Position numbers and translations under genes: made by a program. DNA of 6,416 nt from Planctomycetota bacterium (GTDB lineage Bacteria; Planctomycetota; UBA8108): NCBI GenBank assembly GCA_022451445.1, contig JAKUSY010000183.1, forward strand, positions 1-6,416. The letters run 5' to 3'. Below the pieces are notes generated by a model. The model worked only from the letters and a program-made list of their open reading frames with translations. It ran no database searches and had not been told where the DNA came from. Position 1 is the stretch's first letter; every line of letters begins with the position of its first letter. This document shows, one piece after another, positions 1 to 6,081 of this stretch.

Positions 1-78
1 ACGTTCAAGACGAACCAGCTCACTCACGGTCAACTCCCGGATCCTGCTTACCTCGATGGCGTATCCTAACACGCCTGC

Positions 79-92
79 GGTGGCTTGCCACC
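79..92. repeat. Short perfect inverted repeat (hairpin)
   Basis: GGTGGC and GCCACC are perfect inverted arms separated by TT, so the RNA would fold as a five-pair stem with a CTTG loop. It lies 10 bases after the TAA at 67-69 and upstream of the promoter at 117. That would suit the end of an upstream transcript, but no T-run follows, so it is not a typical intrinsic terminator. Confidence 0.35.
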
Positions 93-106
93 TCGGACCG
101 CACGGC

Positions 107-123
107 CTGTCATATCTTGACAG
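107..123. promoter_or_regulatory. Candidate operator: CTGTCA-N5-TGACAG inverted repeat over the -35 box
   Basis: Two perfect 6-base inverted arms, CTGTCA (107-112) and TGACAG (118-123), flank TATCT. The right arm covers most of the TTGACA -35 box at 117-122, so a dimeric regulator bound here would block RNA polymerase. The arms and overlap are seen directly; a regulatory role is inferred. Dyads of this shape are bound by several helix-turn-helix families, and I cannot assign one. Confidence 0.4.
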
Positions 124-145
124 CCGCCCGCCGCTTTCGCATGAT
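117..145 (+). promoter_or_regulatory. Sigma70-like promoter of the transport operon
   Basis: A consensus -35 box TTGACA (117-122) is followed after exactly 17 bases by CATGAT (140-145), which matches four of six positions of the -10 consensus. Transcription would start near 152, leaving a leader of about 47 bases before the GTG start at 199. It is the best promoter-like element in the window and is correctly placed for the small membrane protein and symporter genes. Two inverted repeats overlap it, one at each box, so it is probably regulated. Confidence 0.5.
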
Positions 146-151
146 CATGCG
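138..151. promoter_or_regulatory. Candidate operator: 14-base perfect palindrome over the -10 box
   Basis: CGCATGATCATGCG is a perfect palindrome. It contains the whole -10 hexamer (140-145) and reaches to just before the predicted transcription start. With the dyad on the -35 box it forms a pair whose centres are about 29-30 bases apart, close to three helical turns. That spacing would place two dimers on roughly the same DNA face. The palindrome is seen; regulator binding is inferred. Confidence 0.4.
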
Positions 152-198
152 GAGATCGAGCGGCTGCGCCGCCTTCAACCTGTCCGAGGCAGACAACT

Positions 199-444
199 GT
201 GCGAATCCTGGTTATTGGACTGATCCTTCTACTGGCCATCCTTCACCACGACTGGTGGTGGTGGGATGCGAAGGAGCCGCTGATCCTGGGCTTCATGCCG
301 ATCGGCCTGGCCTGGCACGCGGGAATCTCGCTGGCGGCCGGGCTCGTCGGCCTGGTGGCTGTGAAGTTCTGCTGGCCGGATCACCTTGACAACGAAGAGG
401 AGGAAGAGGGCACAGCGGAAACAGGGAAAGAGGAGGCCAGCTGA
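199..444 (+). CDS. DUF3311-type small membrane protein, symporter partner
   Basis: This 81-residue protein starts with GTG, with a GAGG ribosome binding site at 186-189 nine bases upstream. It has two hydrophobic segments, about residues 2-15 and 28-57. Between them lies HHDWWWWD (16-23) with a run of four tryptophans, followed by GFMPIGLAWHAG (31-42). This GFMP-x-GLA-x-HA pattern is typical of the small DUF3311-like proteins encoded just before sodium/solute symporters. The tail (64-81) is strongly acidic, including five consecutive glutamates. Its TGA shares a base with the symporter ATG (TGATG at 442-446), so the two are translationally coupled. By analogy with other small SSS partners such as YhdT beside PanF, it is probably an accessory or stabilising subunit, but its biochemical role is not known. 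Family assignment is from motif memory. Confidence 0.75.
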   Translation: MRILVIGLILLLAILHHDWWWWDAKEPLILGFMPIGLAWHAGISLAAGLVGLVAVKFCWPDHLDNEEEEEGTAETGKEEAS

Positions 445-2189
445 TGTCCTTCACGATCATCCTCTGCTATCTCGCCCTGCTGCTCTTCCTGGGAATCTTC
501 GCCGGACGGCTGCTGAAGAGAACCTCCGGAGACTTCTTCCTGGCCAGCCGCGGCATTGGCCCCTTCATGCTGCTGATGTCGGTCTTCGGCACGACGATGA
601 CCGCCTTCGCCCTCATCGGCTCGACCGGCAAGACCTTCGACAAGGGCATCGGCGTCTACGGACTCATGGCTTCGTGGTCGGGTATCATCCACGCGGCGAT
701 CTTCTTCCTCATCGGCGCCAAGGTCTGGGCGCTGGGCAAGAAGCACGGCTACGTCACCCAGATTGCCTATTTCCGTGACCGCTACCAATCTGACGGCCTG
801 GCGCTGCTTCTCTTCCCGCTGGTGGTATGCTTCGTCGTCCTCTACATCCTGATGGGCGTGATCGGCGCCGGACGCTTCATCGAAGGCGTCACCCCGGAGA
901 CCTTCAGTAGCGACAAGGTCACAACTGTTGAACTCAAGGCCGACATCGGCGAGCTGAACATTCCTCCCCCATGGAAGAAACGTGCGGCCTACAACCAGGA
1001 AACCGGAACTGTGACAGTCACCGATTGGGAGGGGCATCTGACCTACAATGCGGAGACTGGTACCCTGGCCGCTACAGGTTCGCTCCATCCCAAGCGCAAG
1101 GGTCTCTTCATGAACCTCAGCAAGGCGCCCGAGTGGAAAAAAGCCGTCGGCGCCCTGGTAGCGAAAGCCCCGCGCGGCGCCGTGCCGAAATGGGCCGGCA
1201 TGGCGATCGTCTGCCTGGTGGTGCTCTTCTACGTCTTTTTCGGAGGCATGCGAGCCACCGCCTGGGCCAATACCATGCAGACCCTCGTCTTCATGGTCAT
1301 GGGGCTGATCGCCTTCTATGTCATCACCAAGGAGCTTGGCGGTCCAGTGGAAGCATCTAAAAAGCTGCTGGCCAACGAGGCTAAAAACTCGCGCATGGCC
1401 AGGGAGGGATTGATCGGACAGTGGCAATTCCTGACCTATTGCTTCATCCCGCTGTCGGTGGGCATGTTCCCCCATCTCTTCCAGCACTGGCTGACGGCTA
1501 AAAAAGCGAGCAACTTCAAGCTTACCGTCGTCGCCCACCCGATCTGCATCCTGATCACCTGGGTGCCCTGCGTGCTGCTTGGCATGTGGGCCTTCGGTGT
1601 CCTGCCGGATACAACCAACCCGAATGCCGTGCTCGGCGTGATGGTCGCGCGCTACTCGGGCGAGGTGCTGGCCGGACTCATCGGCGCCGGGGTGCTCGCC
1701 GCGATCATGTCGAGCATGGACTCGCAATTTCTCTGCCTCAGCAGCCTCTTCACCAACGACATCATCTCCCACCACTTCGGCAAGGACGGGATCAGCGACG
1801 AAAAGAAGATCCTGCTCGGAAGAGGCTTCGTCGTCCTGATCGTGCTGATCTGCTATCTCATCGGGCTGAGCAATACACAGTCGGTCTTTGACCTCGGGGT
1901 CTGGTGCTTCACCGGCTTCGCCGGTCTCTTCCCCATCCTTTTCGCGGCGCTCTACTGGAAGCGCAGCAACAAGGAGGGAGCCATTGCCGGGGTCCTGGCA
2001 CTGGCGGTGCTTGAGACCGTCGGTTATGTCCTCAGCCTGTCGGAGGACAAGGAGGAGTTCCTGCTCCTGGGCATGATGCCGGTCACCTTCATCGTCGCAA
2101 TCACCACCGCGGTGATGATCATCGTCACGCTGCTGACACCGCCGCCGGACAAGGAGCTTGTCGATAAGTTCTTCCCCGCGAAGAATTGA
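444..2189 (+). CDS. Sodium:solute symporter (SSS family) with an extra soluble insert
   Basis: This 581-residue inner-membrane protein probably couples Na+ entry to uptake of an organic solute; the substrate cannot be read from the sequence. About 13 hydrophobic helices are visible. Family features include TTMTAFALIGSTG (50-62) in helix 2, FFGGMRATAWANT (265-277), and AAIMSSMDSQ (419-428). S423 and S424 of the last motif align with the Na2-site Ser/Thr pair of PutP and vSGLT. Most family members have about 480-550 residues. The excess here is a polar insert at about residues 149-249 between helices 4 and 5. Positive-inside topology (KR after helix 1, KK and RDR after helix 3) puts that loop outside the membrane. 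The insert carries a twice-repeated motif, YNQETGTVTVT (183-193) and YNAETGTLAAT (201-211). AGGAGG at 431-436, inside the preceding gene, is a strong ribosome binding site seven bases before ATG. The family call is secure; any specific substrate name would be a guess. Confidence 0.9.
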   Translation: MSFTIILCYLALLLFLGIFAGRLLKRTSGDFFLASRGIGPFMLLMSVFGTTMTAFALIGSTGKTFDKGIGVYGLMASWSGIIHAAIFFLIGAKVWALGKKHGYVTQIAYFRDRYQSDGLALLLFPLVVCFVVLYILMGVIGAGRFIEGVTPETFSSDKVTTVELKADIGELNIPPPWKKRAAYNQETGTVTVTDWEGHLTYNAETGTLAATGSLHPKRKGLFMNLSKAPEWKKAVGALVAKAPRGAVPKWAGMAIVCLVVLFYVFFGGMRATAWANTMQTLVFMVMGLIAFYVITKELGGPVEASKKLLANEAKNSRMAREGLIGQWQFLTYCFIPLSVGMFPHLFQHWLTAKKASNFKLTVVAHPICILITWVPCVLLGMWAFGVLPDTTNPNAVLGVMVARYSGEVLAGLIGAGVLAAIMSSMDSQFLCLSSLFTNDIISHHFGKDGISDEKKILLGRGFVVLIVLICYLIGLSNTQSVFDLGVWCFTGFAGLFPILFAALYWKRSNKEGAIAGVLALAVLETVGYVLSLSEDKEEFLLLGMMPVTFIVAITTAVMIIVTLLTPPPDKELVDKFFPAKN

Positions 2190-2212
2190 GCCCTCCAGCC
2201 GCCCGCGTGGTT

Positions 2213-2218
2213 TACAAT
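2213..2218 (+). promoter_or_regulatory. Possible -10 box upstream of the CotH-family gene
   Basis: TACAAT matches five of six bases of the -10 consensus. It lies 80 bases before the CotH-family start, in a gap between unrelated genes where a promoter is expected. No good -35 hexamer sits at the usual 16-18 bases; the nearest TTGA (2186-2189) is too far upstream. The call is therefore tentative. Confidence 0.3.
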
Positions 2219-2230
2219 AGTCCGCCTTAC

Positions 2231-2268
2231 CCGGCAGGCTCTCATCGCCAGAGCGGCAGACGAGCCGG
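2231..2268 (+). other. Foldable leader upstream of the CotH-family gene
   Basis: Outer arms CCGGC (2231-2235) and GCCGG (2264-2268) enclose a second stem, GCTCT (2238-2242) with AGAGC (2250-2254), around a 7-base loop. An alternative pairing of GGCTC (2237-2241) with GAGCC (2262-2266) is also possible. The ribosome binding site lies 16 bases after the structure and is not inside it. Stems this short are common by chance in GC-rich DNA, and no known riboswitch was recognised. Confidence 0.25.
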
Positions 2269-2297
2269 TCCGTGAAACCTGTTAGGAGACTCCCTCA

Positions 2298-3707
2298 ATG
2301 AAAACCAGGATCGCTCCAGCGCTTCTGCTCGTCTTCGGCCTGCTGGCATCGGCGCCGGCCGTGGCCCAGAAAACGACGAAGAAGAAAACAGAAAACGTCA
2401 ACCTCTTCGCCGCAGGCAAGCCGGCCGCTGTCACGCTGGCGGTTACAAAAGCGAACTGGGAGCGCCTGCAGCGCAACCCGTTCATCTTCACGGAAGCATC
2501 GGTGATCTACGAGGGCCGGAAGCTCGAAGGCGCCGGCGTGCGTTACAAAGGCAACTCTACCTTCGGCGGCCGAGGTCCGCACAAGTCCTTCAAGGTCAAC
2601 CTCGGCTATTTCGGCGGCACGAAGAAGCTCCACGGCCAGTCGACCTTGAACCTGCATCACCCCTTCAAGGACCCCTCGCGGGTACGGGAGGTGGTCAGCT
2701 ACGAAGTCTTCGCCGAGGCGGGCATCAAGGCCCCCAGGGCGACCCACGTGACGCTCACGCTCTCGGTGCCCGGCATCCACGACGATTTCAACCTCGGCGT
2801 CTACTCGCTCGTCGAGCAGGTCGACAAGAAGTTCCTCGGCGCGCATTATTCCGACAACGATGGCGATCTCTTCAAGATCGAGGGCGTGGGCGATCCCTTC
2901 GGGGAGAGCCGCCAGCGCAGGCGCGGCGGCCAGCGCCAACCCTACGAGGGCTTCATCAGCAAGGAGGGAAGCGCGCGCGGACCGGCCCTCTCCTACCTGC
3001 TCGAGGCTGTGAGACGCGGAGATGACGGCGACCTCGAGAAGCATCTCGACGTCGAGAGCTTTCTCCACTGGCTGGCGGCCAACCACATCCTCGCCAATCT
3101 CGACAGCTACACCGGCATGGGGCACAACGGCTACATCTACGCCTTCGAGAAGAACCACTTCACCTTCATCCCCTGGGACATGAACGAGGCCTTCGGCAAG
3201 TTCACCTACGGCAGGTCCCAGGCGCAGATGGAGGGACTGGATATCTTCAGACCCTTCATACGCAACAAGGCTCTCATCGACCGGGTCCTGGGCAATAAGT
3301 CCTGGCGGACTCTCTATCTCGAAAAAGTACGTTCCCTCATGAAGGGAGCCTGCTCGGAAAAAAACATCATCGCGAAGATCCAGGCGGCCAACAAGCGAAT
3401 CGGCGCCGCGGTCAGGGCCGAGGAACAACCTGAGCACCCGCTCGCTGAATTCGACGGGTCGCTCGATACCGGGGGCCGAGGAATCGCGGGCTTCGCCACC
3501 CGCCGCGCCCGGTTCATCCATCGGCAGCTTGCCGACAAGGGCGCTGTGGCCGACTTTCTCGCAAAGGGTCCGCAGCGCGGAGAATCCTTCGACGAGCGCA
3601 GGGAGCCCGGGCGCGGGCGCCCAGCCTTCCCCTTCCCGCGCAGGGGACGGCCCGATGATGAGCCTGAACGCCGCGATGATGACCGGAGGCCTGGCCGCAG
3701 GCCCTGA
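2298..3707 (+). CDS. Secreted CotH-kinase-family protein
   Basis: This 469-residue protein has a clear signal peptide: lysine and arginine at residues 2-4, a hydrophobic core, and AVA-Q giving probable cleavage after residue 23. The mature part matches the CotH family, atypical kinases first known from Bacillus spore coats. Visible landmarks are RYKGNSTFG (82-90), KSFKVNL (96-102), GVYSLVEQVD (167-176), NLDSYTGMGHN (267-277) and FIPWDMNEAFG (290-300). D269, N277 and D294 are the likely catalytic or metal-binding positions by family pattern. Usual members read HNY-x-LY and WDLD; here these are HNGYIY and WDMN, so kinase activity is uncertain. An arginine-rich loop (205-214) and a tail rich in R, G, P and D (about 424-469) are additions of low complexity. 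AGGAG at 2284-2288 lies nine bases before ATG. Secreted members are numerous in Planctomycetota, mostly of unknown substrate. No functional link to its neighbours is evident. Confidence 0.85.
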   Translation: MKTRIAPALLLVFGLLASAPAVAQKTTKKKTENVNLFAAGKPAAVTLAVTKANWERLQRNPFIFTEASVIYEGRKLEGAGVRYKGNSTFGGRGPHKSFKVNLGYFGGTKKLHGQSTLNLHHPFKDPSRVREVVSYEVFAEAGIKAPRATHVTLTLSVPGIHDDFNLGVYSLVEQVDKKFLGAHYSDNDGDLFKIEGVGDPFGESRQRRRGGQRQPYEGFISKEGSARGPALSYLLEAVRRGDDGDLEKHLDVESFLHWLAANHILANLDSYTGMGHNGYIYAFEKNHFTFIPWDMNEAFGKFTYGRSQAQMEGLDIFRPFIRNKALIDRVLGNKSWRTLYLEKVRSLMKGACSEKNIIAKIQAANKRIGAAVRAEEQPEHPLAEFDGSLDTGGRGIAGFATRRARFIHRQLADKGAVADFLAKGPQRGESFDERREPGRGRPAFPFPRRGRPDDEPERRDDDRRPGRRP

Positions 3708-3725
3708 GACGGCGTAGCGGACGGC

Positions 3726-3754
3726 TTGTCTTCACGGGGGCGATGGTCTATTCT
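3726..3754 (+). promoter_or_regulatory. Candidate promoter of the pabA operon
   Basis: TTGTCT (3726-3731) and TATTCT (3749-3754) each match four of six consensus positions and are separated by exactly 17 bases. Transcription would start near 3761, giving a leader of about 28 bases before the pabA ATG at 3789. The position, in the gap after the CotH-family gene, supports separate transcription of the cofactor operon. Confidence 0.4.
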
Positions 3755-3788
3755 CGGCTTTTCCCCGCAGCGCAGACCGGCAACCGGC

Positions 3789-4388
3789 ATGATCCTACTC
3801 ATCGACAATTTCGACAGCTTCGTCTACAACCTCGCCCGCTACCTCGAGGAGCTGGGCCACGACTGTGAGGTCGTTCGCAACGATGCCATCACGCCCGGGG
3901 AGATCCGCGAGCGGTCCCCGGACGCTCTCGTTCTCTCGCCCGGCCCCTGCGCTCCTGAAGGCGCCGGCGTCTGCATCGAGGCCGTACGCCAGCTGGGCTC
4001 GGAAATTCCCATCCTCGGCGTCTGTCTCGGCCACCAGGCGATCGCCGCCGCCTGCGATGCTCTGATCATCCGGGTCGAGCCGTGTCACGGCAAGGCCTCC
4101 AGGATCCTCCACGATGGAGAGGGCCTGTTCGAAGAGCTCCCCGATGGTTTCCTCGCCGGCCGCTACCACTCCCTGGCGGTCTCCGAGGAGGACCTCCCCG
4201 CGGAGCTCGAGGTCTGCGCCCGCACCGAAGACGGCATCGTCATGGCGATCAGGCACCGCCAACACAAGGTCTGGGGCATCCAGTTCCATCCTGAAAGCGT
4301 TCTCACAGAGCACGGCCACGCGCTCCTTTCGGGCTTTCTCCGCCTCGCGGGCCTCGAGCGCCCGCATCCGATCCCGGAGACCGCATGA
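3789..4388 (+). CDS. pabA: Aminodeoxychorismate synthase glutamine amidotransferase subunit (PabA/TrpG type)
   Basis: This 199-residue class I glutamine amidotransferase releases ammonia from glutamine for PabB, which turns chorismate into aminodeoxychorismate, the precursor of p-aminobenzoate. The N-terminus MILLIDNFDSF is typical. Other landmarks are LSPGPCAPEGAG (49-60), PILGVCLGHQ (74-83) with nucleophile C79, HGKAS (100-104), YHSLAV (126-131) and WGIQFHPES (162-170), which supplies the catalytic H167 and E169. C79 is at the same position as in E. coli PabA. The ATG at 3789 is preferred over an in-frame TTG at 3726, which falls inside the promoter candidate; no strong ribosome binding site is seen. 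PabA and TrpG cannot be separated by sequence, and one protein often serves both pathways. The 4-base overlap with the DUF447 gene and the beta-RFAP synthase downstream favour a pABA role here. No pabB is adjacent. Confidence 0.9.
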   Translation: MILLIDNFDSFVYNLARYLEELGHDCEVVRNDAITPGEIRERSPDALVLSPGPCAPEGAGVCIEAVRQLGSEIPILGVCLGHQAIAAACDALIIRVEPCHGKASRILHDGEGLFEELPDGFLAGRYHSLAVSEEDLPAELEVCARTEDGIVMAIRHRQHKVWGIQFHPESVLTEHGHALLSGFLRLAGLERPHPIPETA

Positions 4389-5005
4389 GCGGCGCCGGGG
4401 AGCTCATCATCGAAGGCGTCGTGACCACCCTGAACCCGGACCACGAGGAGGGCGTACTCGAGGACGTGAACATCTCCCCGATGGGCCCCCTGGCCTCGGA
4501 GGAAATGGAGAGCCTTCTCCTGAAGCCCTACACCTCATCGAGAACCTACCGCAACCTCAAGCGCCACGGCGAGGGCGTCTTCCACATCACCGACGATGTA
4601 GAGCTCATCGCCCGGGCAACCATCGGGAAAGCCGAGACACCGCTGGCAGCGACTCGGGAGATCACGGGCCGCTACCTCCAGAACGCCTGCCGCTTCTACG
4701 AGTTCCGGGTAGAGGAGCTCGACGACCGGAAAGAGCGAACCCGCATCCGCTGCAGGGTGGTCCACAGCGAGCGACTCCGGGACCTGCTGGGATTCAACCG
4801 CGCCCGCAACGCCGTGCTGGAGGCGGCGATCCTCGCCAGCCGTACAGCCTTTCTGCCGCCCGGGGACATCCTGCGGCAGCTCGATGAATTACAGGTCCTC
4901 GTCGACAAGACCGGGGCGGAGGCCGAACACCGCGCCTTCTCGCTGCTGAGAGGCCATGTGGAAGAGGCTCGGCGACGCCAGGCGGCCGGGAATGAGACCA
5001 GGTGA
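4385..5005 (+). CDS. DUF447 family protein, probable methanopterin-associated flavin-type protein
   Basis: This 206-residue protein has no assigned reaction. The N-terminal part, IIEGVVTTLNPD (8-19) and VNISPMGP (28-35), matches the start of DUF447 proteins, where a strand ending in TT-x-N-x-D leads to N-x-(A/S)PMG. GFNRARNAVLEAAILASR (136-153) is the second family hallmark, in the helical C-terminal part. Archaeal homologues of known structure have the split-barrel fold used by FMN-binding flavin reductases, so flavin binding is plausible but not shown here. The family occurs in methanogens and in bacteria with H4MPT genes. Its ATG overlaps the pabA stop (ATGA, 4385-4388), and its TGA overlaps the next GTG (GTGA, 5002-5005), so it is embedded in a methanopterin-synthesis operon. 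A redox step in that pathway is a reasonable inference. The protein is predicted cytoplasmic, with no signal peptide or membrane segment. Confidence 0.8.
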   Translation: MSGAGELIIEGVVTTLNPDHEEGVLEDVNISPMGPLASEEMESLLLKPYTSSRTYRNLKRHGEGVFHITDDVELIARATIGKAETPLAATREITGRYLQNACRFYEFRVEELDDRKERTRIRCRVVHSERLRDLLGFNRARNAVLEAAILASRTAFLPPGDILRQLDELQVLVDKTGAEAEHRAFSLLRGHVEEARRRQAAGNETR

Positions 5006-5973
5006 GCCCGGCACCCGAGAGCGTGATCATCGAAACCGGCAGCCGTCTCCACTTCGGGCTCATAGACCCGGTGGGCTCCAGCGGCAGGTTCTACGCGGGA
5101 GCGGGAGTGATGGTGGAAAGTCCCGGCGTCCGCCTGGCTGCCAGGCTCTCGCAGGATGGAGACCGAGTGGCCGCCGAAGACCCTGTCGCCGGCCGCGTAG
5201 CGGATTTCATCTGCCGGTTCAGAAAGCACACCGGGTGTGACGCCCGCTTCAACATCGAGATCGCCTCCTGCCCCGGAGATCACCTGGGCCTCGGAACCGG
5301 GACCCAGCTCGGCATGGCTGTCTCGACCGCCTGCTCGAACCTCCTCGGGCTCGATGGAGAAATCGAGGCCGTCGCCGGCCGAACCGACCGCGGACGGCGC
5401 TCAGCCATCGGGGTGCATGGATTCGAGCGCGGCGGCTTCCTCGTCGATGGCGGAAAAACAGAGGAGCGGGAGCTCTCGGCTCTACACGCCCGTATCGAGC
5501 TTCCGCGGGCCTGGCGTTTTCTTCTCGTGATCGCTCCGGGACACCGCGGCCTCAGCGGCCAGCGGGAGGCCGACTGCTTCAAACAACTCGGCGCCGTACC
5601 CGCGGAGACGGTAGGCCGCCTCGAGGACCTCCTCGACAAGGGCCTGCTGACCGCCGCCGAAAATGACGACTGGCCGGCTTTTTCCCGCGCTCTCCATGAA
5701 TTCGGGCTGCTGGCAGGCGAGCCCTTCCAGGAGGCCCAGGGCGGCGCCTTCTCCACCGACCTGGCGGCCGAGATCTCGCGATACCTGCGCGGAGCGAACA
5801 TCGAGGGAGTCGGGCAGAGCTCCTGGGGACCGGCCCTCTACGCCCTCCTGCCGGGACAGCGGGAGGCGGAGACCGCGGCCGAAGAGCTCAGGAAGCGTTT
5901 CGGACTCCACGGCGGCGAGGTACGGGTAACACGGCCCCGCAACCGGGGCGCGACGGTGAAGGCCGGGGCCTGA
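5002..5973 (+). CDS. mptG: Beta-ribofuranosylaminobenzene 5'-phosphate (beta-RFAP) synthase
   Basis: This 323-residue GHMP-kinase-superfamily enzyme condenses p-aminobenzoate with PRPP, releasing CO2 and pyrophosphate. This is the first committed step of the arylamine branch of methanopterin and H4MPT synthesis. Landmarks are ETGSRLHFGLIDP (11-23), the glycine-rich phosphate-binding stretch HLGLGTGTQLGMAVSTA (94-110), SAIGVHGFERGGFLVDGG (134-151) and GVGQSSWGPALYAL (269-282). The length is normal for the family. The GTG at 5002 overlaps the DUF447 stop by four bases, which supports coupling. A second in-frame GTG at 5023 would give an N-terminus beginning MIIET, closer to many relatives, so the exact start is uncertain by seven codons. 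The pABA-forming pabA lies two genes upstream. The symbol follows archaeal usage; methylotroph literature often calls it orf4. A bacterium encoding this enzyme is expected to make H4MPT and use it in formaldehyde oxidation or another C1 route. Confidence 0.9.
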   Translation: MSPAPESVIIETGSRLHFGLIDPVGSSGRFYAGAGVMVESPGVRLAARLSQDGDRVAAEDPVAGRVADFICRFRKHTGCDARFNIEIASCPGDHLGLGTGTQLGMAVSTACSNLLGLDGEIEAVAGRTDRGRRSAIGVHGFERGGFLVDGGKTEERELSALHARIELPRAWRFLLVIAPGHRGLSGQREADCFKQLGAVPAETVGRLEDLLDKGLLTAAENDDWPAFSRALHEFGLLAGEPFQEAQGGAFSTDLAAEISRYLRGANIEGVGQSSWGPALYALLPGQREAETAAEELRKRFGLHGGEVRVTRPRNRGATVKAGA

Positions 5974-5998
5974 TACCGGCCGCGGCGGCAGAACAAAG

Positions 5999-6017
5999 AA
6001 GCCTCTTGAACAGGCTT
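5999..6017. terminator. Weak hairpin, possible terminator between the cofactor operon and efp
   Basis: AAGCCT (5999-6004) and AGGCTT (6012-6017) are perfect inverted arms around a 7-base loop, 25 bases after the beta-RFAP synthase stop. An A-rich stretch (5995-6000) lies before it, but there is no continuous T-run after it on the + strand. Read on the - strand the arm is followed by CTTTGTTC, which is more terminator-like, although no - strand gene is visible. With six pairs, half of them AT, it is weak. Confidence 0.3.
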
Positions 6018-6032
6018 GATCTGTCGTGTCGT

Positions 6033-6060
6033 TTGAGCCTCAATGTGACCCTTCCAAAAT
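6033..6060 (+). promoter_or_regulatory. Weak promoter candidate for the EF-P-family gene
   Basis: TTGAGC (6033-6038) and CAAAAT (6055-6060) each match four of six consensus bases and are 16 bases apart. Start of transcription would be near 6067, about 15 bases before the ATG. The -35 part lies in the odd palindrome TTGAGCCTCAA (6033-6043). A second, weaker pair, TTGATC (6016-6021) with CTCAAT (6039-6044), is also possible, so the exact promoter is unresolved. Confidence 0.25.
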
Positions 6061-6081
6061 GCGAGAAAGACCTGAGGCGAC

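Larger units (their letters stand above)
1..198. other. Left-flank region without a confirmed gene
   Basis: No gene can be identified here. A + frame open from the window edge stops at TAA 67-69, giving 22 residues that could be the C-terminus of an upstream gene (ending AYLDGVS). On the - strand a frame is open from a possible GTG at 72-70 to the edge and includes IRELTVSELVRLER, which could be the N-terminus of a divergent gene. Third-position GC is similar in both (about 60%), so the strand of the neighbour cannot be decided. The rest holds a hairpin at 79-92, the promoter and dyads described separately, and a GAGG ribosome binding site at 186-189 for the gene starting at 199. Confidence 0.4.

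Noticed and set aside
56..232. Short + frame beginning MAYPNTPAV
   Set aside because: It would run through the promoter and palindromes, has no ribosome binding site, and shows no recognisable features.
117..389. Open frame of 90 codons (+) overlapping the DUF3311-type gene
   Set aside because: Its TTG start is the -35 box itself, and the product is low-complexity R/G/A/P. The frame starting at 199 has membrane helices and a family motif.
381..1775. Open frame of 464 codons on the - strand opposite the symporter gene
   Set aside because: It runs antisense to a clear SSS gene. Its product is dominated by H, D, E, R and G with no recognisable domain, as expected for the reverse complement of GC-rich codons.
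2295..3521. Open frame of 408 codons on the - strand opposite the CotH-family gene
   Set aside because: The + strand frame has a signal peptide, a ribosome binding site and family motifs. The antisense product is repetitive in E, V, L and A with no domain, so it is a GC-rich shadow.
3688..3703. GGCCT/AGGCC hairpin at the end of the CotH-family gene as a terminator
   Set aside because: It has only five pairs, lies inside the low-complexity coding tail just before the stop, and has no following T-run.
3726..3788. TTG-initiated 21-codon extension of pabA
   Set aside because: The added residues do not resemble PabA. Homologues start at MILLIDN, and the TTG belongs to the promoter candidate.
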